The position numbers and the translations under genes are program-made. This document shows, piece after piece, positions 12,563-24,661 of a stretch of DNA of 64,000 bases. The notes under the pieces were generated by a model. That model saw nothing but the letters and a program-made list of their open reading frames with translations. It was not told where the DNA came from and searched no databases. Each line of letters begins with the position of its first letter. The stretch's first letter is position 1. Source of the DNA: Xanthostigma xanthostigma (Eukaryota; Arthropoda; Insecta; Raphidioptera; Raphidiidae); assembly GCA_963575645.1 (NCBI GenBank), contig OY754467.1:496001-560000 (forward strand), in the 5' to 3' direction.

Positions 12563-13010
12563 AGTTATTCATGTTTTATCATGCCTAAAAACCGAACCCT
12601 AAATAGCCATTTACCGACTGGTGACAATTACTTATCATAACTCAATGAAGATTCCTACTAGCTCGAACATTGTGGAGTAATGAAAATAAACGTAACTATT
12701 TTCTGAGTCGTAACGAAATAGTAGGTAACAACAACTCCGTTGTTACCCATTGAGGCTAAAATTGAGAGGCCGAATGTTTTCGACATGGAGTTTATTCATA
12801 ACCGGCTAACCTCAAACCAAAACATTGAATCGTGCTGTTTGGTGCTGTTAGTATTGACAGTTTTTTTTATAAAGAAATAAATAGATATTTACAACATCTC
12901 ATTATAATTAAAACATGAATAACGCGCAATTGTTGAATAAAATTATGGGCGCAACTTGTAGGCTAAGTCAGCGCCATGAATGACTTAGACTACTAGTTAC
13001 GCCAATAACT
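12563..13010 (+). mobile_element. Element D, copy 1
   Basis: ~450 bp from GTTATTCATGTTTTATCATG to CTAGTTACGCCAATAACT; ~95% like copies at 38438-38910 and 48731-49192 by eye. Holds the hairpin GGTAACAACAACTCCGTTGT followed by TACC. Non-coding. Confidence 0.75.
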
Positions 13011-13972
13011 ATTCTTGATCAAGTCGCCATTAATCTTATTGTGTCGAGATTCTAACATTTACACTTACTAATACAAAAAGGAAACGTTCGAATGTTATTT
13101 GTGGGTAATCTCAGGAACTACTGAACCGATTTCTTTCACTGTTTAAAAGCCTTCATCTTCCCGAGTACCACTATGCTGGAGATACAATAAAGTGATGGAA
13201 TGAATTGAAAATCTGCCCGGTCGAATCCTGGCCGGAAAGCTAGTGTGACATAAGAACGAACAAAATTTCTTTCGCGTTTCTGTTTATATATTTTGTAAAG
13301 ACGTCTTTTGTTGTAAAATAGTGCAGTCATCTGGAATTATTATATGTCCGAGGGCAATTTCAGTGCAGTTCGAGGAATAATGGAGTAGACTGTTTGTTTA
13401 GGAAATTGCATTTCTATTTACACTGGTGCAGCTTGAATGCACGCAAGTCATTGCCCTAGCGATTTGGAAATCTTTGAAACAAAAAAAAAATAAACATGTT
13501 TACATTTTGTTGGGTATCTCGCGCGGTTTTTCAATTCAGAATCTCTTCGGGCTCATCGTTCCGCCAGCCTATTCATTCTACAGAACAGTAAATAAAATCC
13601 CCAAATGGCTTTCGTTTTGTGGACTCATTTATCGTCCCGTTTTCTGTAAGCATACTGCGTTTGAATAATTCCTCGAATAACTGAGAAACACTTCACTCTA
13701 GATGCCAAGTTTCAGACACTCGCTGTAAGGACTCCATATTTTCGTATTTTTGGTACGGAAGTCTAAAAATGCATAAATTAATTAAGCCTTCAGTTAAGGA
13801 AAAATGAACACAATATTAACTGTCACGATGGTTTCAATAAAATGTTCCTGACAAATTCTGCAATTTTCATTTCACACTTTTCTTCCACCATGCGAAACCC
13901 TGCACTTCCACCACATCGCAAATACAGATTGTTTCTCTGATAATTCCTTTTTATTACCCAGTATATTGAATA
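13011..13972. other. Unassigned stretch with a decayed repeat fragment
   Basis: 13090-13150 resembles the '...AACTACTGAACCGATTT...' segment seen in Helentron-like repeats. The rest is AT-rich with no gene recognised. Confidence 0.25.
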
Positions 13973-14444
13973 CTAGCGTGGCCTGTGCGAATTATTCGCA
14001 CTAAATAAGTATAATGATTATCACTTTACAAAATTATTTTTTAAATAATATGATTGCAGGTATTCAATTCGTTTCTAATTTTGCACACTGCTTATAACGT
14101 TCTTCTTTTTGTTGTAAAAGAAATATTTTACTAAAATTGTCATATAGAGGCGCAAGTAGCAAAAGCGTTGTTCAGCGTTGCCCGTCAGATGGCAGTATTT
14201 ACAATATGAAGGTCAGATGACAGATCGAAGTGTTAACGTTACGCCGTCAGATGGCAGACGTTGTTCAGAGTTTAATTAATTTACAAAAACAATAGCAATA
14301 ATACATTTTTTAGTTGTCGATGTCAGTAGAGCAAGCAATTATCTGTAAAATGATATATAATTTATGTGGAGAAATTGTGTGGTTTTTTCTAAAAAGGGAG
14401 GCAAATATCTTAAACCTTAGCAGTTAGCGTATTAATATATATGA
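13973..14444 (-). mobile_element. Helitron-like element B, copy 3 (short form)
   Basis: Reverse orientation: CTAG with the GTGCGAATTATTCGCAC hairpin at the left, GCGTATTAATATATATGA at the right. Non-coding. Confidence 0.75.
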
Positions 14445-15514
14445 TCAGGGCTATCTTGGCTTTATTAGTTATTTAACTGAATTTGGGAACGATTTAAAAG
14501 AAAGCTAGGTGCATACTCTATAATACTTACCATTGGAATCTGTCAAAAACTTCAAAACAAACTGATTTATTACTCTCCACTATTTCAGGATTGACTACGG
14601 TATTTGAAGTGTCGACGCAAAAAAAATTGACACCCATGACATTTTGTTAATATTAATAAGCGGTTGTCTAGCGTCTATAATTTACAATTTGAAAAGTTTA
14701 TCGGCGATTATGAAGTGAATAATCATCGATGCTTCTCCATCTTCTGCGGTATCAATGAACTGTGATAAAACGATTCGATCGGTTCTCGATCTCGGCCGAT
14801 CCGGTGTTGCTCTGCGAAGCGCATCGAGGCATTTCCTGTCGCAAGTGAGATTCCTCCGGCCGCTCATAGACGTACTGTGTGATCGGCGAAAGAAGACCGG
14901 TGGGGAAAGGGCAAGAAGTCGTTGATGTGTTCCCAAATTATCGGAATTCATAGGCGGCGCATAGCAAGGCATGCAAACAATGTATAGCTTTAAATTTTAA
15001 GGCATTATTTTGAGCCTCTAACTCGCACATTTTAATTACATTCGCTATGACCTCCCTAGCGCAACTTCTAACTGTTTTTCCCTTTTTACTTTCCATTTTG
15101 ATGATATTCAGACAACACCCCTCAACTTAGTCCGTGAACGCACACCTATGTACTGTCTGGTGTATGATTTTTTTGTACTGTTAGCAAGTGTCGCTGTGTA
15201 GTCGTACAGCTATGGCAATAGTACAATTATCGCGATACGACAATTGCGACACGTTTGGTCGACTGGACTCCCTTATTGCATAGAAGCGGTTCCAGGATCA
15301 TTACCTTTTACCAATATAAAATACATGTGCGCTCTTCTGCAATAAGGTCATAGGACTACATTCCATAGACCGGTCTTCTTTTAAAAATCCAACAGTACAG
15401 AAAACGCGTCGCTTGTCTTCGGACACCGGCGCGGACCTGTTTCGCCTATACGCCGCGTTTGAAAATTAGATCGACAACTTTGGACGGATATTTCTTTCGA
15501 GAATAAAATTGCCG
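14445..15514. other. Unassigned stretch with GC-rich open region
   Basis: Includes TTGTCTAGCGTCTATAAT (14664-14681). 14700-14980 is GC-rich and open on both strands (minus-strand frame of 96 codons, plus-strand frame with RSVLDLGRSGVALRSA); neither was recognised, and both may be a decayed transposon or an alternative first exon. Confidence 0.25.
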
Positions 15515-15605
15515 CGTATAATACGTGCCACGAATCTAAAAGGCTCGGCAGTCAGATGCGAATGCGGGCTTGCGCTTGTACAGTCTGTTGAAAGACTATA
15601 AACAC
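15515..15605 (-). mobile_element. MITE K, terminal fragment
   Basis: Matches the left ~90 bp of the element at 60831-61150 (GTGCCACGAATCTAAAAG, GCTTGCGCTTGTACAGTCTG). Confidence 0.6.
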
Positions 15606-16059
15606 TATCCGTGCGTTGTATCGAACACCCTGTATATACAGAGAACGTTAACAGGTACAATCAGTACACCTGTGACTCTGCTTTTATGTCGGATTAAATT
15701 GTTTGTTTGTCGTCTACTATAATATTATGGTGTATGGTTTCCTGTGCACTGATATAGTATGCAGTGACGCACGTGCTATCCGGGGGCCTGATATGTTAGG
15801 TTTTGTATCGTATAGAATGTAGATTCTACATTGGCCGTGTTTGATATCGTGTGCCCGTGTAGAAAGTGTTAACACTTTTGTTGTTGTACAAAAGTGTAAG
15901 ATACACTGACCCGTTTGATACGTGTCGGACTAAAAGTGTAAACACCAACAGCTGTCCCGATTCCTGAGCAAGTGTATTATAGATCAAGTGATGAATTTGA
16001 CAATACTTTTGATAAATTTCATTGAAATATATCTACACTACACTAATATACCAAACACA

Positions 16060-16644
16060 TCATAATATATATTAATACGCTAAGGTTAAGATGTTGGCCT
16101 CCCTTTTTAGAAAAAACCTCACAATTTCTCCACATAAATTATATATCATTTTACAGATAATTGCTTGCTCTACTGACATCGACAACTAAAAAATTTATAA
16201 TTGCTTTTGTTTTTGTAAATTAATTAAAATACAGCAACGCTGAACAACGTCTGCCATCTGACGGCTTTAGTTTTGAAACAACGTCAACACTTCGATGTGT
16301 CATCTGACCTTCATATTGTAAATACTGCGTACTGCCATCTGATGGCTTTAATTTTGAAACAGCGAGCAACGCTGAACAACGTCACAGCAATGCTGCATGA
16401 TGCCATCTGACGGCTTAGCTCAACGCTTTTGCTACTTGCGCCTCTATATGACAATTGTAGTAAAATATTTCTTCGATCTGTCATCTGAGCTTCATATTGT
16501 AATACAACAAAAAGAAGAACGTTATAAGCAGTGTGCAAAATTAGAAACGAATTGAATACCTGCAATCATATTTAAAAAAATAATTTTGTAAAGTGATAAT
16601 TATTATACTTATCTAGTGCGAATAATTCGCACAGGTCACTCTAG
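16060..16644 (+). mobile_element. Helitron-like element B, copy 4 (long form)
   Basis: TC start, GTGCGAATAATTCGCAC hairpin and CTAG end. The internal ~45-bp block with GCCATCTGACGGCTTTA is repeated in tandem. Confidence 0.75.
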
Positions 16645-17082
16645 TCTGAATTATTTGAAATAGAACTTCATATCCAGTCAGTTATGAAAATCGAGAACAT
16701 TCTTCTGTTTTGCGTTATGCGTCACGCGGAGCAGCTGAAACGAATTGCATTCCTGGACACCTTGTATAATTAATCTGGTTTGTGTGATCTCATCGTATTC
16801 GATACGCCAACTTATTCGATCCACCTACGAATAGCTAATTAGCCAATATATTCATGCAATAATTAACTATTCTGACATTTATGTAGTGTTTACCCTTTAA
16901 CCCCCTCCTCCTAACTAAGGTCAATTAATGTAAAATATGTCATCCTCCGTGTTGTAATTAGCATATTATTATTTTGTTTACTGCTCAAATTTTAACATTT
17001 AAAATTCTTTATTCTGGAACTAATTCTAATATGTGTTTTAGTGCAACCTCTTATACAGATCCTAATCTTCGATTATCTATAT

Positions 17083-17688
17083 CTATCTATACTAATATAT
17101 AAAGCTGAAGAGTTTGTTTGTTTGTTTGAACGCGCTAATCTCAGGAACTACTGGTTCAAATTGAAAAATTTTTTTTTGTTAGATAGCCCATTTATCGAGG
17201 AAGGCTATAGGCTATATATAATATTACGCTACGACCATTAGGAGCGGAGCTTGAAAAATGTTGCAAAATGTATCTCAAAAATAAGCTTCTATTCATGTGA
17301 AATGCACTAACTAGATATACTCATATTAGCGTTGTGATAACTCAACCTTAGGTGGATCAATCGGTAGAGCATGCGACTGTCAATATCAGGGTCGTGGGTT
17401 CGAATATATTTTTATTATTTTTTTTTTTTATTTTCTACATTGCTTTCTTCTAAGGCTTACATTTAAATTTATTTTAATTTTATTTAATTAATTTTAAACA
17501 AATTATTAGTTAAAAAAAGTTTAAATACTGCTTTTTATCGACAAAAACTTTTGAACGGTAACTCTGATCATCATGAAATTTGGACACAACATTCATCTCG
17601 GTAAACTAAGATGAATGTGTGTACTCATGTTCCTCCCTTCCCCATTCGTTCTTTTACACCCGGGTGAAACCGGACGGGACCGCTAGTA
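17083..17688 (+). mobile_element. Helitron-like element A, copy 3, with tRNA-Lys-like cassette
   Basis: 5' TCTATACTAATATATAAAGC, 3' CCCGGGTG hairpin then CCGCTAG/T. The middle carries a tRNA-like cassette (17350-17412) and a T-rich tail that the short copies lack. Confidence 0.7.
17350..17412 (+). pseudogene. tRNA-Lys-derived segment inside Helitron A
   Basis: ATCGGTAGAGCATGCGACTG followed by TCAATATCAGGGTCGTGGGTTCGAA (split here) resembles the D-arm-to-T-arm part of tRNA-Lys, with B box GGTTCGAA. The acceptor stem is lost and the anticodon is changed, so it is a relic. Confidence 0.55.
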
Positions 17689-18256
17689 TAATATAATCGA
17701 AGATTATTTATCCATGCTCAAATGGCCACTACCAATTTATAAAAGAGCAGCATAACCTCAATCCGTAATTTCGGTCCCTTGTGGGTTTTACTTTGGCGGC
17801 CAAGGGTGTACTCCGAATTTCTGTCTGTCGTTTGGTCCCAGCATGACTTGAGAACGCCTGGACCGATCTTTTGATGAAATTCAACACCTACATGATTTAT
17901 TGGGTGAAGTTGTAGAGGAATAAAGATAAGATTTCTGTTAACGCGATCGAAAGACTAGTACCCGGATAAAAAAACATTTTGTGAATACGTAAATAAGAAT
18001 AAACACTATTTGTGCAGCCCTGATTATGTTCGTCATTTGTTCGTCGTTCGACCAACTGGCTCTGGCGGCCGGGTGCAGCACTAATTGACAACAAGTGTAC
18101 TATTAATTGAGTTAATTCATTGCTCTTGTTAATTATATTATTAGTTGCTTCGTGCTCTCGCATATGGTGACTTGAGTGCTCGTCTTAAAAGGCAAAGCAA
18201 ACGTTTTATGTAACACTCACATTTGCTCTTCTGCAGTGACGGAGGGACTGATAATA
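17689..18256. other. Unassigned stretch
   Basis: AT-rich, with a fragment near 17820-17900 resembling decayed repeat DNA. No gene recognised. Confidence 0.25.
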
Positions 18257-18852
18257 TCACATATATTAATACGCTAAGGTTAAAGATATTTGCCTCCCTT
18301 TTTAGAAAAAACCACACAATTTCTCCACATAAATTATAGTATATCATTTTACAGATAATTGCTTGCTCTACTGACATCGACAACTAAAAAAATTATTATT
18401 GCTTTTGTTTTTGTATATTAATTAAAATACAGCAACGCTGAACAACGTCTGCCATTAAACGGCTTTAATTTTGAAACAACGTCAACACTTCGATCTGTCA
18501 TTTGACCTTCATATTGTAATACAACAGACACAATACTGCATACTGCCATCTGACGGTTTTAATTTTGGAACAGCGAGCAACGCTGAACAACGTCACAGCA
18601 ATGCTGCATGATGCCATTTGGATTAGCTCAACGCTTTTGCTACTTGCGCCTCTATATGACAATTTTAGTAAAATATTTCTTCGATCTGTCATCTGAGCTT
18701 CATATTGTAATACAACAAAAAGAAGAACGTTATAAGCAGTGTGCAAAATTAGAAACGAATTGAATACCTGCAAACATATTTAAAAAATAATTTTTGTAAA
18801 GTGATAATTATTATGCTTATTTAGTGCGAATAATTCGCACAGGTCACACTAG
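18257..18852 (+). mobile_element. Helitron-like element B, copy 5 (long form)
   Basis: TC start, GTGCGAATAATTCGCAC hairpin, CTAG end at 18852. Same internal duplication as copies at 6769 and 16060. Confidence 0.75.
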
Positions 18853-18892
18853 TAAAGAAAAAATAATACAAAAATACAGTCAACCAACCTGA

Positions 18893-18955
18893 GATTCAAA
18901 CCCAAAACCTTACGGTTATGAGACAGGCTAGTCATTATCGCTCGAAATTACTGTA
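18893..18955 (-). repeat. tRNA-Met-like relic
   Basis: Minus strand reads CTGTCTCATAACCGTAAGG then TTTTGGGTTTGAATCTCAGG: a CAT anticodon context and a B-box-like GGTTTGAATC. Left acceptor arm not recognisable. Adjacent to the Helitron B end. Confidence 0.35.
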
Positions 18956-19565
18956 TATACCAGTTTTCGCGTCCATCCATTAATTTGAAAAAAAAAAAAA
19001 CATTAAACTATTAAAATTAATTGATTACTCAATTGAAATAAAATTGTTAAAGTGTATTATCATCGGATAATGTTATTTAAGTAACTGAGACTGTTCAGTT
19101 AATCATAATATAGCCTAGCTTTTGTTTTGATTGCTATGTGCTGTTAAAACATGAACCTCAAATGTAAACACAGAGCAAGTGTCTGTTGTCTGACTCTGAG
19201 CAGAATGACGCCATGTTGGTCTGTGGGCGTTTGTTCAAGTCGTCCACTGCTTCCTGATTGGTTCTTGCTCATACCCAGCAGCGGACCTAGCAAGGAAAAT
19301 AGCCCCAGTTCTAATTTTAAAACCTGGCTTGTGAGCAAGCAGGCGAACCCGCAGTGACGTCATTTCCAGCTTCGTACCCGGCCAGCAGAACTCCACACAG
19401 CGTTTCTAGCCTCGTGTGCAGACATCCTCTAGTAAAATGGACAGTGCCCTCACTAAAATTTCGTTGCACGTCGCTGTCTGTTAGCTATTAAAAACGCCGG
19501 GTGCGTTTTGCAATAATGTTGTTGCAATAATGTGTTGCGCACATTGTATGATAGAAATATATATA
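18956..19565. other. Unassigned stretch
   Basis: 19140-19440 is moderately GC-rich. About 75 bp (19235-19310, GATTGGTTCTTGCTCA...) recurs in diverged form at 53425-53490. No gene recognised. Confidence 0.3.
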
Positions 19566-20052
19566 CAGTGTAACCTCTTTATAACGAATCTCAAGGGACC
19601 AAGCATTTTCTTCGTTATAAAGAGTTTTTGTTTTATGGAGGGAAGAAAGAAAAATAACCAAATTTCACCTAATTAATTTATTCCAAACACATATAATCTG
19701 TTAACTTTGCCTGACGTTTTTAGCTATGCCAATATTTGTTTAGTATTTTATTAAGTATCTTATGCATGTCTTAAGATGTGGTGGAATCATCTTCATTAAA
19801 CAATAGGAATTTTTCGATAAGTTTAGCGGAATCGAGTACTTGTTGAATAGTTAGTGATGATTCAGAATCGTCCTCTTTACGTCTGTACATATTTGCTGAC
19901 GCCTAAATATGAGCATATTTCTTCGTAATAGAGAACGGCTGTTGCGCTATAAAGAGGGTATTAATGTATGGGTTTTCAACCAAACTGTAAAGATTTCTAC
20001 GTTATAGGGAGTTTTTCGTTATAACGAAGGACGTTATAAAGAGGTTACACTG
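19566..20052. mobile_element. Pogo/Tigger-type DNA transposon relic F, copy 1
   Basis: Terminal inverted repeats CAGTGTAACCTCTTTATAAC flanked by TA on both sides. The minus strand at 19878-19771 still encodes a fragment beginning EDDSESSLTIQQVLDSAKLI and ending FNEDDSTTS-stop, like the C terminus of Tigger/jerky-type transposases. The DDE core is deleted. Confidence 0.8.
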
Positions 20053-20784
20053 TATTTATATATGTGTGTGTTAAGATGATCTGGTGGCCCAGTTAGAGAA
20101 CTATACGGGGCTGAAGGCAGGGGACGGCGCCATGTTTGCGAGGAGCGCCGTGAATCGATCTGTTGCCCCATGACCTCTGTGCGCTTCCCCACCCACGGGC
20201 TCTCCATGCCCCTGTCCGCAGGCGCGCTACGTCATCCGCGCCGCCGTTACTCCAGAACTCTCGGACTGTTTTTCCGTCGAGACGATTCTCTTGTTCTGCT
20301 TACGAACGAACCGAGTATCCGTATCTCATGCGGCGCTATATTCTAACGGTCAATTTACAGTATACTGTTGATTTTTTTTTGTCGCTTTCCAACTTTTAAC
20401 ATCACGCGAGCTAAAATTACAGAGAGAAATTCAAATTAATTTCATATTTATTTATTTTATACTTTTATTTATTTTTTTACACACGTCCTAAACCCATACT
20501 CCTGCCCTAGCAGTTGGGCAGGATTATTCCAACTTCAAAATTTATAAAATAAATGTAACACTACTATTTTGGAATTAATAAAATAAATTTTAACACTGAC
20601 CATGCAGACAGAATAACGCCAGCTACCCACACAAGAATTCTGAGATTTTGGATAAAAATTTTGTATCATACCAATTTCGTAACTGAAGAAATTAATATCG
20701 GAATTCCGGAATTGACAAGATTAAAAAATTGCAAATTTATGCCTAATTTACCGATCGGAAAGTAGATGAGAAATTAATAATTTT
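20053..20784. other. GC-rich stretch then AT-rich DNA, unassigned
   Basis: 20090-20340 is GC-rich with several CpGs and could be a promoter or noncoding exon. 20400-20780 is AT-rich with nothing recognised. Confidence 0.25.
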
Positions 20785-21382
20785 ACCATTCCAACCCACA
20801 AGTGGGGAATGGTACTAGTTTAGGTCAAAAATCACTTTACAAAAATTTTACAATATCTTTCCGTTTTGAGGTTCCCCGAATCCAAAAAACATATTTTTGA
20901 AAAAACTCTGTGCGTCTGTTAGTCTGTGAACACGATACAGGTCAAACGGATGAGCAGATTGAAACCAAATTTTGGGAGGATGTTTGGTATGCGAATATGA
21001 AGAGCCCTATTGTTTTTGGGGAAAATCGGCGCATGCGCAGAAGAGATATATGCTATAACGGTGTTTTTTATATAATAATAACAGCTTATTATTATACCTA
21101 TTTATTTTTTCAAGATAGTTTCGTTAAAAAAATTTTTATTAACTTTATAGCTTCGGAAATATTTTGAAAATAAAAAAAAATCAGCCGCTCTTTTGTTTTA
21201 TGGATCTGTCAGAAATAAACTAGTTCGGCATGCTTTGATTATGTAGGTAACCATGGCAACGAATAGCAAATTATTATATTGAATACTAGCCATTACCCGC
21301 GTCACCTCACACGATATCAGAAATTTTATTTTCTTTATTACAATCAAATGTCAACATTTTTGAAGTTGGTTTGGTCCCGTCG
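20785..21382 (+). mobile_element. Interspersed repeat I, copy 1 (~600 bp)
   Basis: Starts with a small hairpin (ACCATTCC...GGAATGGT) and ends near TTGGTTTGGTCCCGTCG. Highly similar copy at 56371-56997. No coding capacity; class uncertain. Confidence 0.75.
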
Positions 21383-22255
21383 CTCAATTGGCTGGAATTT
21401 TTTTTAAATGATATCACTCCGCTCTGGCGACGAAACGTTTCGATCTTTCTCGACGTGCTGTCAGCGATTATATTTTTCGAGATTCACGAACAGCGCGAAA
21501 CAGAATCGCCGGCGATGCTGTTTTGTTTCGTTCGTTCGATTCCGTTCGACAGGCGGCCTCGCCTTCCGATTCTCTCGCAGAGAGATATAGCACAGCATTT
21601 ATTGCGATGTGCAGAACACGGTAGTGGAGCCCCACGCGTTGGACCATGTCACCGGGAGGTCGCCCTCCCAACATTTTGTAGCACGTTGATCGCAACAATC
21701 AGTGCGTCCTGTTTGAAAATATTAGTCGGTTGATATTTTTATTAAACTTATAGTAAATAGAATGAAGTGAAAACTTTAAAGTTATTTTTTTAGTGTGATT
21801 TTTGTGTTTATAGCTGGTGTAAGTTTTATGGGTGTAGATAGGACAGTGGAACATTATTATATACTGTGGTTTCGGCACGGCCAACTAACCTATTTAAATT
21901 GAACTCGGAAATAGAACGAATTTATCTCAGTTATAAAAATTGTCGCTTAAACAAAACTGTTTTCAATTTAGAATTGATATACCTATGTAATAATATGAGT
22001 AGCGTCAGAAATTCAGAACGAATTGAAGGAAATTGTTTTCTTAAACACTGAGAAAAAACATTATTTCTACCTATTGGATCGTATAGACACAAAGAATGTT
22101 GACTCAAACATTTTTTTTCAGTGTAGGCAACGAATCAGAGGTGGCCCACGGTGTGCGATATTTTAAAAATTGTCGACATTATCAATGTTTAAGAAAATAT
22201 CTATAATAAAAAATTATATCGAAACATTTAGTTTACACACTTGTGTGTGCGTCTG
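21383..22255. other. GC-rich then AT-rich unassigned stretch
   Basis: 21390-21700 is CpG-rich and open in two overlapping plus frames and one minus frame, none recognised. The rest is AT-rich. Confidence 0.25.
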
Positions 22256-22312
22256 TTGTCGAGCGTCTATAATATCGGTCTGTCTATAATATAGACAGAC
22301 CGATATTATAGA
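22256..22312. repeat. 18-mer motif running into a perfect 24-bp hairpin
   Basis: TTGTCGAGCGTCTATAAT (22256-22273) overlaps an inverted repeat whose arms (22264-22312) read GTCTATAATATCGGTCTGTC / its reverse complement with almost no loop. Confidence 0.8.
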
Positions 22313-22342
22313 CTTTTTCTCTTTACACCGAATGTATATAGA

Positions 22343-22600
22343 CCAGGGGCGGGCAAATATTTTGATCGTCGGGCCATATTGATGATGAAAATTTGACCGC
22401 GGGTCAAAAAAAAGGTCCTTCCGCAACAAACATTTGGAGAACAAAAAAAAAGGTCCTTAAGTCCTTAAAAAAAAGATTCTTTCATTTCCGCAACAATAAG
22501 GGCTTTTTTCGTCTGTTGTGGCCCTTGCTATCTATTTTTCGGGCGGCTAGTAGGCTATTAAAGAGAGAGAGAGAACGTGAAGCAAGTCGCGAATCCAGCA
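22343..22600. mobile_element. Possible hAT-type MITE end
   Basis: CCAGGGGCGGGCAAATATTT followed by GGGCCATATTGA resembles the CAGGGGTGGGCAAA termini of animal hAT elements. No matching right terminus was located, so this is tentative. GA microsatellite at ~22560-22576. Confidence 0.3.
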
Positions 22601-22660
22601 CGTGATTTCTGAGCTAATTCGCTGAACAAACCATAAGAGAACAGTACCTAATATTATATC

Positions 22661-23405
22661 AATAAATAAAATTATCGACCAATTTTTCAGACAAATATAT
22701 TAACAAAAAATAATAATTAATACATTAACGTTTAGGTCCGAATTTGGACTGATCTAAAAAGTATAAAAATTGATTAATAATTCGTTTCTAATTGTTTTTT
22801 GAAGAAAATTCGCTTCAAGTTCTGAAGAAGTTTCAAATCCGAACCGAAACGTCTATGTATTAATTATTATTTTTTGTTAATATATTTGCCTGAAAAATTG
22901 GTCGATAATTTTATTTATTCAACACGCGTGAGTAATATGTAATTTCGGGGCCCTGCTAAACGTGGGAGAAATAATATATTACTTCACTATATAGTGTAAT
23001 AATGAATTTTCTGGCGTGGGAGAAATAATGTATTACTTCACTAGTGTAATAATGAATTTTCTGGACCAATAGAAACTCAGTAGCAAGCCCAAGCGCTAAA
23101 TAATGAAAAAAACTGCAAGTAGCTTCTGGACCAATAGGAACGTGGTAGGCGGTATTGTATACTTACATATATGAAAACAGCATCGCAATTCAGCGAAATC
23201 ATGGCAATCTTGTGTATACACTGACGGTGGTACGTCAATCAATGAAGTGATTTATTATTTTTCCCTCTTTTATCAGGGCCCCGATTACATTATTACTCCT
23301 GCTAGTTGAATAAAGTATTATGTGCGACTATTGATCGAAGGAGAATATTCCACTCGCGTGTGTTTTTATTGAAGAGTTCTAATCAGATGTTAATCAAAGA
23401 TTTGA
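22661..23405. mobile_element. Foldback element G, copy 1, split by element H
   Basis: Long inverted arms start ATAAATAAAATTATCGACCA and end TGGTCGATAATTTTATTTAT at ~22918. The right margin (GAAGAGTTCTAATCAG...) reappears only at ~23366, after element H. The intact copy is at 26804-27157. Confidence 0.75.
22919..23365. mobile_element. Element H, copy 1, nested in G
   Basis: Begins CAACACGCGTGAGTAATATG and ends CACTCGCGTGTGTTTTTA; inverted sub-terminal blocks carry CGGGGCCCTG / CAGGGCCCCG. Non-coding. Inverted second copy at 54541-55046. Confidence 0.75.
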
Positions 23406-23960
23406 GCAATATTATATATTAGAAATTTTTTTATCGACATTTTTTCGTTTCCAAACATATATCGTACATTTACCAGGGCGTAAATCATGTAAAAAGGGAA
23501 AAATGCTTAAAACGATCATTTATGATTATGACATTTCTATTCGTCACCTTTAATAGTTCACCCAAACTACTGAAACAGTTTCAAGGTCTTGGATGAATTG
23601 AAGCCCTTGTATGTTTAGTTTGAACGCATCGTTAACATTGAAGCATTTGTATTTATGTGTCAGTAAAACGTGTTAATAAAAAATCAAAGGCGATCTGTGT
23701 GGAATGAAGTAATTTCTAAAAATAATTATGTACAGTATGTTCACTCGATATATATTTGTCAAACATACGCTGCATTTATATAATCCGTATTGGGAATGGT
23801 TGGCTTTACCTTATTCATTAAATGTTGCAACATCGCCGGTAAACAAATGCATAAATAAACAAAATAAAACATTTGCAATAACATTTTTTACATCTGCTTA
23901 TTTGGTTTTGTTTATCTATTTCTTTATTGTTCGGAATACCAGCAGCGCCGATCGCGCCAA
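23406..23960. other. Unassigned AT-rich stretch
   Basis: No feature recognised. Confidence 0.3.
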
Positions 23961-24661
23961 TCTATACTAATATATAAAGCTGAAGAGTTTGTTTGTTTGG
24001 TTGAACGCACTAATCTCAGAAACTATTGGTTCGAATAGATTTTTTTTGTTGGATAGCCTATTTATCATAGGCTATATAATATCACGCTACGACCAATTGG
24101 AGCGGAACATCAATGAAAAATGTTGCAAGGTGTATCTCAAAATTAGACCGTCCGACAAATATTATCAGGTGGAATGTCTTTACTAAATATTGCAATATTA
24201 GCACGGTACGTTCACAAGCCCGGATAGCTCAGTTGGTAGAACGCAAGACTCTTAATGCCGGGGTCTTGGGTTCAAGCCCCACGTCGGCGAATATATTTTT
24301 ATTTATTTTTTTCTATACATTGTTTTCTTCTAAGGCTTACATTTCAATTTTTTAAAATTTTATTACGACTAATTAAAATTAAATAAATCTAATTAATAGC
24401 TCATTTGAAAACTGTTACAACTATAATAGGTACCTGTATAAAAATAATTTTTCTACAGTGTTTTCGATTAAATATAATATATTATATTAAAAGAAATTTA
24501 TTACTTAAAAAAAGTATAAATACTGCGTTTTAACGACAAAAACTTTTGAACGGTAACTCCGATCATTATGAAGTTTAGACACACCATTAGATAATCTCGG
24601 TAAACTAAGATGAATGTGCGTACTCATGTCCCTTCCTTCCCCATTCGTGGGACCGCTAGTA
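23961..24661 (+). mobile_element. Helitron-like element A, copy 4, with tRNA-Lys cassette
   Basis: 5' TCTATACTAATATATAAAGC and 3' GGGACCGCTAG/T. The interior carries the same tRNA-Lys-like cassette and following T-rich region as the copy at 17083. Confidence 0.7.
24218..24290 (+). pseudogene. tRNA-Lys(CTT)-like pseudogene inside Helitron A
   Basis: 73 nt, full tRNA length. It starts GCCCGGATAGCTCAGTTGGT, has CTCTTAA in the anticodon-loop position (CTT) and GGGTTCAAGCCCC in the T arm. Anticodon-stem pairs are broken and the 3' acceptor strand has lost a base, so it is unlikely to be functional. A and B boxes remain. Confidence 0.7.

Noticed and set aside
14682-14972. Possible transposase or host exon in a 96-codon minus frame
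   Set aside because: No catalytic motif or family similarity I can identify, and both strands are equally open; left as unassigned.
7014-18773. Three similar minus-strand frames (MQVFNSFLILHTAYNVLLF...) at 7014-7265, 16311-16565 and 18498-18773
   Set aside because: They look like a conserved protein family but are simply the same part of the long-form Helitron B read in one frame; short forms lack it and substitutions do not favour coding.
24113-24355. An 80-codon plus-strand frame with RIAQLVERKTLNAGVLGS
   Set aside because: This peptide is the translation of a tRNA-Lys-like sequence (IAQLVE... is a common false product of tRNA genes), not a protein.
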